A stretch of 11,749 nt of DNA, taken from NCBI GenBank assembly GCA_001871015.1, contig MNUO01000057.1, positions 1-11,749 on the forward strand, written 5' to 3'. Below the pieces are notes generated by a model, which was given only the letters and a program-made list of their open reading frames with translations, did no database searches and was not told the DNA's origin. A program made the position numbers and the translations under genes. This stretch comes from Candidatus Desantisbacteria bacterium CG1_02_38_46. GTDB taxonomy: Bacteria > Desantisbacteria > UBA1551 > UBA1559. This document shows, one piece after another, positions 1 to 5,184 of the stretch. Positions within the stretch are counted from its first letter, which is position 1; each line of letters begins with the position of its first letter.

Positions 1-115
1 CAGGGAGGATTTAACCCATCTCTTTCGAAAGGTAAATATTCAAGTAAACTCTCGTCTATCTGTAGTAGCAAAGTTTACTTTGCTATGTAGTGGCAAAGCT
101 TACTTTGCCCGTAGG
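1..115 (+). repeat. 115-bp direct repeat, copy A
   Basis: This stretch recurs at 2909-3023 with only two visible differences, both in the last hairpin (cttac versus ttcac). It contains a short palindrome ctttcgaaag (22-31) and two hairpins of the gcaaag...ctttgc type. The window begins inside or exactly at the start of this copy, so its left boundary is unknown. In copy B the repeat is fused to an ABC-ATPase start remnant, so the same may be true just upstream of position 1. The two copies bracket the AlbA_2 regulator and the MNT/HEPN genes. Confidence 0.9.
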
Positions 116-134
116 GGTTTGATTCATCAAACCC
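68..134. repeat. Cluster of three small hairpins
   Basis: Three compact hairpins lie in a row. The first is gcaaagt-tt-actttgc (68-83). The second is an imperfect version of it (93-108). The third is gggtttgat-tc-atcaaaccc (115-134), a 9-bp stem. They are separated by constant words related to GTAGTGG and CCCGTAGGGG. The same modules recur around 1839-1879, 2777-2823 and 2976-3016. No oligo-T tail follows, so these are not standard intrinsic terminators. Confidence 0.8.
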
Positions 135-141
135 GATAACT

Positions 142-177
142 ATGTCTAACAATACTGTAATTAAATTAGCCCGATGA
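142..177 (+). pseudogene. ABC-transporter ATPase start remnant, copy 1 (11 codons)
   Basis: The frame reads MSNNTVIKLAR and then TGA. Its first nine codons match those of the longer remnant at 1888, which continues into a recognisable ABC-ATPase N terminus. The similarity stops at about position 168, where hairpin repeat sequence takes over. The same hairpin plus about 8 nt (cccgataact) precedes the ATG here and at 2831, and nearly the same at 1888, so leader and gene start were copied as one block. It is far too short to be functional. Confidence 0.55.
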
Positions 178-261
178 ATCAGGCAACTACAGAAATTCCG
201 TTGTAGTTGCTCAATTTATTGAGCGCCTTATGATTAAACGTAGTTGCACGAGTTATCGTGC
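172..261. repeat. Second hairpin cluster upstream of the AlbA_2 gene
   Basis: Several inverted repeats sit side by side. An 8-bp stem caactaca/tgtagttg has a 10-nt loop (184-209). It abuts gctcaat-tt-attgagc (209-224). After a short gap comes gcacga-gtta-tcgtgc (246-261). The 16-nt hairpins have a different stem sequence from the gcaaagt type but similar length and the same preceding word GTAGTTGC or GTAGTGGC. The stem therefore varies on both arms while the shape stays. The region ends 19 nt before the promoter of the next gene. Confidence 0.75.
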
Positions 262-280
262 GGTGTTTTAACATCTCCTC

Positions 281-309
281 TTGACATTCATTTTTTATTT
301 AGGTATAAT
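281..309 (+). promoter_or_regulatory. Consensus sigma70-type promoter of the AlbA_2 gene
   Basis: A perfect TTGACA (281-286) and a perfect TATAAT (304-309) are separated by exactly 17 nt. Transcription should start near 316, only about 9 nt before the ATG at 325, so the mRNA would be almost leaderless. No Shine-Dalgarno sequence is visible there. Confidence 0.85.
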
Positions 310-326
310 GTTCACAGTTTGAACAT
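308..326. promoter_or_regulatory. Candidate operator overlapping -10 and start codon
   Basis: This is a perfect inverted repeat with 7-bp arms, ATGTTCA and TGAACAT, separated by 5 nt. It begins at the end of the -10 box, covers the expected transcription start and ends inside the ATG. A protein bound here would block both polymerase and ribosome. The encoded protein ends in a winged helix, so autorepression is the simplest inference. Confidence 0.6.
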
Positions 327-1740
327 GGATAATTCAAAAGAACTTATTTCGCAAGGTGAATCAGAGACGGTTGAGTTCAAAGAATCCTTACACCTAAAGG
401 ATAAAATTGGAGAAACCGTTTCTGCTTTCTCTAACTCAAAAGGAGGAATTATCCTTATCGGGGTTTCTGATAAGAAAAGGATTAAAGGAATTCAAATTGG
501 AAAAGAGACAACGATAGATTTGGCAGAATACATAAAAAGAAATACAGACCCGGTAATTTTTCCCTCTCTGAGGGTTGAGGAAATTGAGAAGAAAGAAATT
601 GTGGTGGTTGCAGTAAAAGAGGGTGCAGAAAAACCGGTTTTCTTTAAGAATTATGCCTACAAGAGAGTTGGCAATACAAATCAAAGGATCTCTTCCAGTG
701 AACTGAGAAAATTGGCAAAGGAAAGTGGTGAGAGAATTTACTGGGATGAACAGGTTTATAAAGAATCAAGTATAGAGAATATTGATTGGACATTTGTTAA
801 AAACTTTTTTATACGGGAGTATGAAAAATTCTCTAAGAAGATAGTTATTGCAACTCCGGAAGAATTGTTGGAGACGTTAGGTTGTATAAAGGAAGGCAAG
901 ATTACAAATGCTGGCATTTTACTGTTTGGTAGAAATCCACAGAAATTTTTCAGAAATTCGCACATCGCCTTAGCAAGATATAAAGGAAAAAATGAAGGTG
1001 TGGAAAGATTGGATTACAAAGAATTTTTGGGTAATTTATTTCATCAAATTGACGAATGCGATAAATACATCAAGGAGCATATAACAATGATGTCAAGGCT
1101 ATTACCCCACAAAGTAGAAAGAGAGGATATTCCCGAATATTGCTGGTTTTCTATAAGAGAGTTGATAACCAACGCTGTTTGCCATCGAGATTACGAAGAC
1201 CAAGGAAGTAAAGTTATTGTGAAGATGTTTTCCGACAGAGTCGAATTTTATAACCTGGGAGGCTTACCCAAAGGAATAACTCCCGAAAATATTTTAATTA
1301 GACAATATTCCAGAAATCCTATTATTGCCAATGCGCTTTCACAGGTAAAATACATAGAAGAATTAGGAGAAGGTTGGAATAAGATTATTGATGAGCATAA
1401 GAACCACCCGTTAAAACCAAAACTACCAAAGATTATATCTGACAGATATAGCATCCTTGTGATTTTATATTCTGTGAGAGAAAAGTTCGAGAAGACAACA
1501 ACAGAACTGAATGAAAGGCAAAAAAAAGCAATCGGATATTTAAGATGTAACGAAAGAATAACAAATAAGAAATATCAGGAAATAAACAAAACTACTAAAA
1601 AAACAGCGACAAGAGACTTACAGGAATTGACTGAATTAGAAATACTGATTAAAAATGGTAGAACTGGTAGAGGAGTATATTATAGTTTAAATTCGAGTTA
1701 TAAAGGGGACAAAAGGGGACAAAAGGGGACAAATACATAG
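325..1740 (+). CDS. AlbA_2 / HATPase / winged-helix regulator (RecG-like annotation)
   Basis: A 471-aa cytoplasmic protein. Residues about 10-125 are a Schlafen AlbA_2 domain (GESETVEFKES near the start, FSNSKGGIILIGV, then YKRVGNTNQ). Residues about 275-355 carry a GHKL-type HATPase_c_4 domain with N-box ELITNAVCHRDY and a later GEGW glycine patch. Residues about 393-455 are a winged helix-turn-helix with an ATRDLQEL recognition segment. Such proteins are often annotated as ATP-binding proteins or transcriptional regulators related to RecG, but no helicase motifs are present. The frame is open from 244, yet the first 27 codons of that frame cover a hairpin and the promoter, so I place the start at the ATG at 325. 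The target genes and bound nucleotide are unknown. The C-terminal tail is encoded by a 10-bp tandem repeat. Confidence 0.87.
   Translation: MDNSKELISQGESETVEFKESLHLKDKIGETVSAFSNSKGGIILIGVSDKKRIKGIQIGKETTIDLAEYIKRNTDPVIFPSLRVEEIEKKEIVVVAVKEGAEKPVFFKNYAYKRVGNTNQRISSSELRKLAKESGERIYWDEQVYKESSIENIDWTFVKNFFIREYEKFSKKIVIATPEELLETLGCIKEGKITNAGILLFGRNPQKFFRNSHIALARYKGKNEGVERLDYKEFLGNLFHQIDECDKYIKEHITMMSRLLPHKVEREDIPEYCWFSIRELITNAVCHRDYEDQGSKVIVKMFSDRVEFYNLGGLPKGITPENILIRQYSRNPIIANALSQVKYIEELGEGWNKIIDEHKNHPLKPKLPKIISDRYSILVILYSVREKFEKTTTELNERQKKAIGYLRCNERITNKKYQEINKTTKKTATRDLQELTELEILIKNGRTGRGVYYSLNSSYKGDKRGQKGTNT
1702..1731 (+). repeat. Three tandem 10-bp units at the 3' end of the AlbA_2 gene
   Basis: The unit aaaggggaca is present three times without mismatch and encodes the basic, glycine-rich tail of the regulator, with the stop codon right after. 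Because 10 is not a multiple of 3, gain or loss of one unit would change the reading frame at the tail. Confidence 0.85.
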
Positions 1741-1760
1741 ACACTATATCTTTCCCTTAG

Positions 1761-1792
1761 GTCATTGCGAAGCCGAAGGCTGTGGCAATCTC
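1761..1792. repeat. REP-like palindromic element (GTCATTGCGA type)
   Basis: The sequence starts gtcattgcga and ends ggcaatctc, with an inner agcc-gaa-ggct hairpin and outer attgc/gcaat arms. It resembles a widespread class of extragenic palindromes with cattgcgag...gcaatct ends seen in unrelated bacterial genomes. It is unlike the other hairpins in this window. It lies just after the AlbA_2 stop codon. Assignment is from memory of the motif. Confidence 0.5.
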
Positions 1793-1831
1793 CTTTCATT
1801 GAGCGTTGTAGTAGTCAAGATTGCTCGACAA

Positions 1832-1880
1832 TGTAGTGGCAAAGTTTACTTTGCCCGTAGTGGTTTGATTCATCAAACCC
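1832..1880. repeat. Hairpin pair preceding ABC remnant copy 2
   Basis: After the word TGTAGTGG come gcaaagt-tt-actttgc (1839-1854) and ggtttgat-tc-atcaaacc (1862-1879), the same two modules in the same order as at 93-134. The spacer CCCGTAGTGG differs by one base from CCCGTAGGGG elsewhere. The ATG of the next remnant follows 8 nt after the second hairpin. A weaker attg/caat pair lies just upstream (1819-1831). Confidence 0.75.
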
Positions 1881-1887
1881 GACAACT

Positions 1888-2005
1888 ATGTCTAACAATA
1901 CTGTAATCAAGTTAGAAAAAGTAGGAAAGCGGTAAAGAGAATATATCTGTGCATTAAAGGATGTCTCCTTTAAGGTAAAGGAAGGGGAGGTTTTAGGAAT
2001 AATTG
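1888..2005 (+). pseudogene. ABC-transporter ATPase (Wzt/TagH-like) N-terminal remnant, copy 2
   Basis: The frame reads MSNNTVIKLEKVGKR, TAA at 1933, then in the same frame REYICALKDVSFKVKEGEV followed by LGII. This is the beginning of a polysaccharide-export ABC ATPase, in which ALKDVSFxVxxGEVLGIIG immediately precedes the Walker A motif. Here the sequence leaves the family exactly at that point and runs into the promoter/operator of the next gene. The stretch usually found between KRY and the REY..ALKDVSF segment is also missing, so at least one internal deletion is likely. No Walker A, signature or Walker B motif remains. Family assignment is from motif recognition; it cannot be functional. 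Confidence 0.75.
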
Positions 2006-2031
2006 ACAATTGTATACAAAACATATACAAT
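2003..2031 (+). promoter_or_regulatory. Promoter of the winged-helix/MNT gene
   Basis: TTGACA (2003-2008), a 17-nt spacer and TACAAT (2026-2031, one mismatch to TATAAT) fit a sigma70-type promoter. Transcription would start near 2038, about 25 nt upstream of the ATG. The -35 box touches the last codons of the ABC-ATPase remnant, so the promoter begins exactly at a mosaic junction. Confidence 0.7.
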
Positions 2032-2051
2032 TGTATATAAAACATATACAA
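2006..2051. promoter_or_regulatory. Tandem 21-bp repeat with 16-bp palindromic operator
   Basis: A 21-bp unit (2006-2026) is repeated directly at 2027-2047 with one mismatch, and four bases of a third unit follow. At the junction lies a perfect 16-bp palindrome, atatacaattgtatat (2023-2038), which covers the -10 box and the expected transcription start. The half-site TATACAA or its complement TTGTATA also occurs alone at 2010-2016 and 2045-2051, so there are several spaced half-sites. This is a likely binding site for the winged helix encoded just downstream. Confidence 0.7.
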
Positions 2052-2062
2052 AGGAATAAACG

Positions 2063-2635
2063 ATGTTAAAATATTTAATTTCCTCGCGCCCAAAAAGAAA
2101 ACTCCTTTCGCTTTTCCTCACTCATCCTGAAGAGAAATTCTACATTCGGCAATTAGAGAGGTTGGTTTCTGAACCTGTAGGTGCAATTCAAAGAGAATTA
2201 CCTAAATTAGAAAAAATGAGGTTGGTAAAATTTGAGACCAGTGGCGGAAGAAAAAATTATTTTTTAGATAAAACCTGCCCGATAAAAGAAGAGTTAAAAA
2301 GTATCATCCTAAAGACAATTGCTCTTGGAGAGAGAATAAAGGAATTAATTAAAAAAACAAAAAATATTAAATACGCTTTCGTATATGGTTCGGTAGCAAA
2401 AGGAGAAGAAGACATAAAGAGCGATATCGACTTAATGGTAATTGGCAATATTGATGAAATAAAACTTCAAGAAAAAATCCAACAAATAGAATCCAAAATT
2501 TCCCGGACAATTAACTATACTCTGATGAATATAGAAGAATTTAAGAAAAGATTAAACGAGAAAGAACCTTTTTTAATGAGGATTTTGGAGGATAAAAAAA
2601 TAGAAATAATAGGTTCGGAAAATGAAATACGATGA
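2063..2635 (+). CDS. Winged-helix minimal nucleotidyltransferase (MNT) protein
   Basis: A 190-aa protein. Residues about 1-75 form a winged helix typical of transcriptional regulators fused to nucleotidyltransferases (FYIRQLERLV, AIQRELPKLEKMRLVKFE). From about residue 100 comes an MNT-type NTP_transf_2 domain with G109-S110, then the metal-binding pair D121 and D123 in SDIDLMV. In MNT-HEPN toxin-antitoxin systems the MNT protein modifies or neutralises a HEPN ribonuclease encoded next door, and fused winged helices suggest autoregulation. That fits the palindromic operator upstream. The start is the ATG at 2063, with AAAGGA 7 nt before it. The next frame, a truncated HEPN gene, overlaps by 14 nt. 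Nucleotidyltransferase activity is inferred from motifs only. Confidence 0.85.
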   Translation: MLKYLISSRPKRKLLSLFLTHPEEKFYIRQLERLVSEPVGAIQRELPKLEKMRLVKFETSGGRKNYFLDKTCPIKEELKSIILKTIALGERIKELIKKTKNIKYAFVYGSVAKGEEDIKSDIDLMVIGNIDEIKLQEKIQQIESKISRTINYTLMNIEEFKKRLNEKEPFLMRILEDKKIEIIGSENEIR

Positions 2636-2768
2636 TTTAATTAAAGAGAACAAAATAAAACAGGAAAAAGCCCGCCCTGGAGAGATAGAAGATTTGTTCT
2701 CTCTGGCAGAACGGGATTTAAAAACTGCAGAGTTTATTGTGGTAAAACTTAAAGAACTTTGCTTGTAG
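2622..2768 (+). pseudogene. Truncated HEPN-domain gene (MNT partner)
   Basis: An ATG inside the end of the MNT gene opens a 48-codon frame. It includes EIEDLFSLAERDLKTAEFIV, the usual first helix of a small HEPN-domain protein paired with MNT. HEPN proteins of this class are normally well over 100 aa and carry an RxxxxH-type motif in a later helix. That part is absent. The stop TAG lies in the word TTGTAGTTGTAG, which belongs to the hairpin repeat beginning here, so the truncation coincides with a repeat junction. Whether the short peptide is made is unknown. If the pair was a toxin-antitoxin module, the HEPN half is now broken. Confidence 0.72.
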
Positions 2769-2823
2769 TTGTAGTAACAAAGTTTACTTTGCTCGTACCG
2801 TAGGGGTTTGATTCATCAAACCC
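2766..2823. repeat. Hairpin pair at the HEPN truncation point
   Basis: The block starts with GTAGTTGTAGTAAC. It carries acaaagtttactttgc (2777-2792, first base changed from the usual g) and gggtttgat-tc-atcaaaccc (2804-2823). Its order and spacing match the hairpins at 93-134 and 1839-1879, and the ABC-ATPase start follows 7 nt later. It supplies the stop codon of the HEPN frame. Confidence 0.75.
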
Positions 2824-2830
2824 GATAACT

Positions 2831-2998
2831 ATGTCCAATAATAGTGTAATTAGGTTAGAAAAGGTAGGAAAGCGGTATCGGGATTGGAAAAGAGAGATAC
2901 CACTCCTTCAGGGAGGATTTAACCCATCTCTTTCGAAAGGTAAATATTCAAGTAAACTCTCGTCTATCTGTAGTAGCAAAGTTTACTTTGCTATGTAG
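2831..2998 (+). pseudogene. ABC-transporter ATPase N-terminal remnant, copy 3, fused to 115-bp repeat
   Basis: A 55-codon open frame begins MSNNSVIRLEKVGKRYRDWK, clearly the same gene start as copy 2 but with an intact KRYR instead of the early stop. Third-position and conservative differences from copies 1 and 2 (tcc for tct, agt for act, R for K) show that it is a diverged paralogue and not a recent duplicate. ABC similarity ends near 2890-2908, where the 115-bp repeat begins, and the frame ends at a TAG inside that repeat. No Walker motifs are present. Confidence 0.7.
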
Positions 2999-3023
2999 TG
3001 GCAAAGTTCACTTTGCCCGTAGG
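2909..3023 (+). repeat. 115-bp direct repeat, copy B
   Basis: This copy is near-identical to 1-115. It includes the hairpins gcaaagt-tt-actttgc (2976-2991) and gcaaagt-tc-actttgc (3001-3016). After position 3023 the two copies part: copy A continues into the gggtttgat hairpin, copy B into a short unrelated frame and then the radical SAM gene. It lies in the leader of the glycan gene cluster. Confidence 0.9.
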
Positions 3024-3106
3024 ACATCGTCGGCCAGAAAATTCCAGCAGGAAACTGGATAATTGGGCAAAAAGAACGGGGATATAACTTCTATGCAAGA
3101 AATTGA
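3023..3106 (+). other. Possible 3'-end gene remnant overlapping the radical SAM start
   Basis: One frame is open from directly after the repeat to a TGA at 3104-3106. It reads DIVGQKIPAGNWIIGQKERG and then seven more residues. It could be the last 27 codons of a gene whose front was removed when the repeat arrived. I do not recognise the family. Chance openness over 27 codons is quite possible. Confidence 0.25.
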
Positions 3107-4052
3107 TGTTATTGAAGAATATCAGAAATACTTTTCAGATAGGAAACAATTTTCCTTTCCTCTACGAGTGACTGTGGAGTTGACCAATCACTGCAATCTT
3201 GACTGTCCAATCTGCCCGCGGCAATATTTAGTTAAAAGACCGGATTACAAAGAAGGATTTATGGACAAGGAACTTTATCAAAAGATTATTGACGAGATGG
3301 CAGAATATCCAAATGTTGCTTTAGTTCCATTCTTCCGGGGAGAATCGCTTCTCCATCCTGAATTTATTAAGATGCTTGCTTATGCTAAAGAAAAAGGAAT
3401 TAAGCCAATCCAGTTGGCAACGAATGCAACATTACTAAATGAGAAAACCTCTCGAAATCTACTTGACTTAGAGATAGACTTTATTTCCTTTAGCCTTGAT
3501 GCCTCTGGCAAAGAAAGTTATGAGAAGATAAGGGTTGGCGCCAATTATGAGAAGGTGATGGAAAATATAGAGAATTTCTTAGTCGAAAAACAGGAAAGAG
3601 GATTAAAAAGACCAGCGGTTCAGGTCTCGGTAGTCAAAACAGAAGCGACAAAGGAAAAAATCCCACGATTTATCTCTTTTTGGCTAAAGAAGGTGGAACG
3701 GGTAAGAGTCTATGAGGAGCATTCCACCAACAGAAAATTCGGGAGTCTAAAAAATAGCCCTGATTTAAAAGAAGAAAGGAAACCCTGCCTAAAACCATTA
3801 AGCGATATAGTTATTTACTGGGATGGCGATGTTGCTCTTTGTAATCATGATTGGAATAGAAAAGAGCCTTTTGGCAATATCAGAAAAGAGAGCATAAGAA
3901 ATGTCTGGAATGGTAAAAATTATAATGAAATCAGAAAGAGGCAGTTTGAGAATAGAGCGGAGGAAGACCCTACCTGCAAGGGCTGCGATCACTGGAGACT
4001 CTATTATCTGCCAAAAAGGATGATTGGCGAACTCCATACAAAAAATGATTAA
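3093..4052 (+). CDS. Radical SAM protein with SPASM-like C-terminal cysteines
   Basis: A protein of about 319 aa. The radical SAM cluster motif CNLDCPIC (C34, C38, C41) would bind the [4Fe-4S] cluster that cleaves S-adenosylmethionine. The glycine-poor FFRGESLLHP segment and SFSLDAS fit the radical SAM barrel. Near the C terminus C232, C250, C295 and C298 suggest a short SPASM/twitch-type auxiliary-cluster region, with GNIRKESIRNVWNG typical of that family. The substrate is unknown; proteins of this type often sit in polysaccharide clusters. The ATG at 3093 has GGGGA 10 nt upstream. A TTG at 3063 with AGGAAA 8 nt upstream is an equally possible start and would add ten residues. The end overlaps the aminotransferase start by 8 nt, so translation is probably coupled. 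Confidence 0.88.
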   Translation: MQEIDVIEEYQKYFSDRKQFSFPLRVTVELTNHCNLDCPICPRQYLVKRPDYKEGFMDKELYQKIIDEMAEYPNVALVPFFRGESLLHPEFIKMLAYAKEKGIKPIQLATNATLLNEKTSRNLLDLEIDFISFSLDASGKESYEKIRVGANYEKVMENIENFLVEKQERGLKRPAVQVSVVKTEATKEKIPRFISFWLKKVERVRVYEEHSTNRKFGSLKNSPDLKEERKPCLKPLSDIVIYWDGDVALCNHDWNRKEPFGNIRKESIRNVWNGKNYNEIRKRQFENRAEEDPTCKGCDHWRLYYLPKRMIGELHTKND

Positions 4053-5184
4053 AATTCCTTTAACCAAACCATACTTTACAGAAGAAGAGATGAAAGCAGT
4101 ATTTAAGGTATTAAACTCTGGTTGGGTAACTCAAGGAGAAAAGGTAGAAGAATTTGAGAAAAAATTTGCTCAATATTCGGGTGCTAAGTATGCGGTAGCT
4201 CTTAATTCTGCTACTTCCGGCCTTCATCTTTCTCTGCTTGCCCTGGGAATAGGAGAAGGGGATGAGGTAATTCTACCTCCCTTTACCCATATTGCTACGG
4301 CCAATAGCATTGAATATGTGGGGGCAAAACCAATCTTTGCCGATATTGATTCAAAAACCTATAATATTAACCCCAGCTATATTGAGAAAAAAATTACCAA
4401 AAGAACAAAAGCTATTATTCCGGTTCATCTCTTCGGTCTCTGTGCCGATATGAAACCGATAATGAGATTGGCAAAAAAGCATCATCTTTATATTATTGAG
4501 GATGCTGCCTGCGCTTTGGGTTCCAGGTATTTTGGAAAATTTGCCGGAACCTTCGGAGAACTTGGTGTTTTTAGCCTTCATCCACGAAAAATTATTACTA
4601 CTGGAGAGGGGGGAATGGCGGTCACCAATAATCGAAAACTATACGAGAAGTTAAAGGTCCTTCGTTCTCATGGGGCAACTGTTTCTGACTTAGAGCGCCA
4701 TAAAAAAGGTATTCTTGCGCAAGAAAGGTTTAATATCTTAGGTTATAACTACCGGCTGACCGATATTCAAGCCGCCATTGGAATTGAGCAGATGAAGAAA
4801 TTACCCTGGATTATCAAGCAAAGAAGAGAAAGAGCGCATTACTATGATAGATCCTTAACCAATTTAGAATTTATTAAAATACCCTATGTTCCCAAAACTT
4901 ACTTCCATACCTATCAGTCTTATGTTGTTTTGATCAAAGACAATTCTCCCCTTTCCCGGGACAAAATAAGGAAAAGATTGGAAAAAGAGGGTATCAGCAC
5001 AAGAATAGGAACTTATGCTATTCATCATCAAGGCTACTATAAAAGAAAATATGAGATTAAACCGGATGACTTTCCTATTTCATTAAGAGCAGAAAAGCGA
5101 ACAATCACGCTTCCTTTATATCCTCAGATGAGTAAAAAAGAGCAGGATTATGTTATTGAGAGGTTGAAAAAGTGTGTGGAATAG
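4045..5184 (+). CDS. DegT/DnrJ/EryC1/StrS-family sugar aminotransferase
   Basis: A 379-aa PLP-dependent enzyme beginning IPLTKPYFTEEE, the standard N terminus of this family. EDAACALGS is the PLP-ring region, and HPRKIITTGEGG contains the Schiff-base lysine K182. Length is normal. These enzymes transfer an amino group, usually from glutamate, to a keto group of a nucleotide-linked sugar; some homologues are dehydratases, but those replace the lysine, which is present here. The ATG at 4045 sits in ATGATTAA, overlapping the radical SAM stop. A TTG at 4024 in the same frame would add seven residues but lacks a well-spaced ribosome site. The next gene starts inside its last codons. The likely product is an amino sugar for surface glycan; the exact sugar cannot be told. 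Confidence 0.92.
   Translation: MIKIPLTKPYFTEEEMKAVFKVLNSGWVTQGEKVEEFEKKFAQYSGAKYAVALNSATSGLHLSLLALGIGEGDEVILPPFTHIATANSIEYVGAKPIFADIDSKTYNINPSYIEKKITKRTKAIIPVHLFGLCADMKPIMRLAKKHHLYIIEDAACALGSRYFGKFAGTFGELGVFSLHPRKIITTGEGGMAVTNNRKLYEKLKVLRSHGATVSDLERHKKGILAQERFNILGYNYRLTDIQAAIGIEQMKKLPWIIKQRRERAHYYDRSLTNLEFIKIPYVPKTYFHTYQSYVVLIKDNSPLSRDKIRKRLEKEGISTRIGTYAIHHQGYYKRKYEIKPDDFPISLRAEKRTITLPLYPQMSKKEQDYVIERLKKCVE

Noticed and set aside
244-324. 27-codon upstream extension of the AlbA_2 gene
   Set aside because: The extension covers a hairpin repeat, the perfect -35/-10 promoter and the palindrome; the conserved protein begins at the ATG at 325.
436-1454. Reverse-strand frames inside the AlbA_2 gene
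   Set aside because: Short, without recognisable motifs, and opposite a gene with clear domains; they are shadows.
1815-2093. Reverse-strand 92-codon frame
   Set aside because: It spans hairpin repeats, the ABC-ATPase remnant and the MNT promoter, and its composition reflects repeat sequence.
61-3020. CRISPR array suggested by repeated 16-20 nt palindromic words
   Set aside because: Copies are irregularly spaced, vary in stem sequence, have no uniform unique spacers, and no cas-like gene is present.
1-3023. Composite transposon bounded by the 115-bp repeats
   Set aside because: No transposase, no terminal inverted repeats and no target-site duplication can be seen; only direct repeats are supported.
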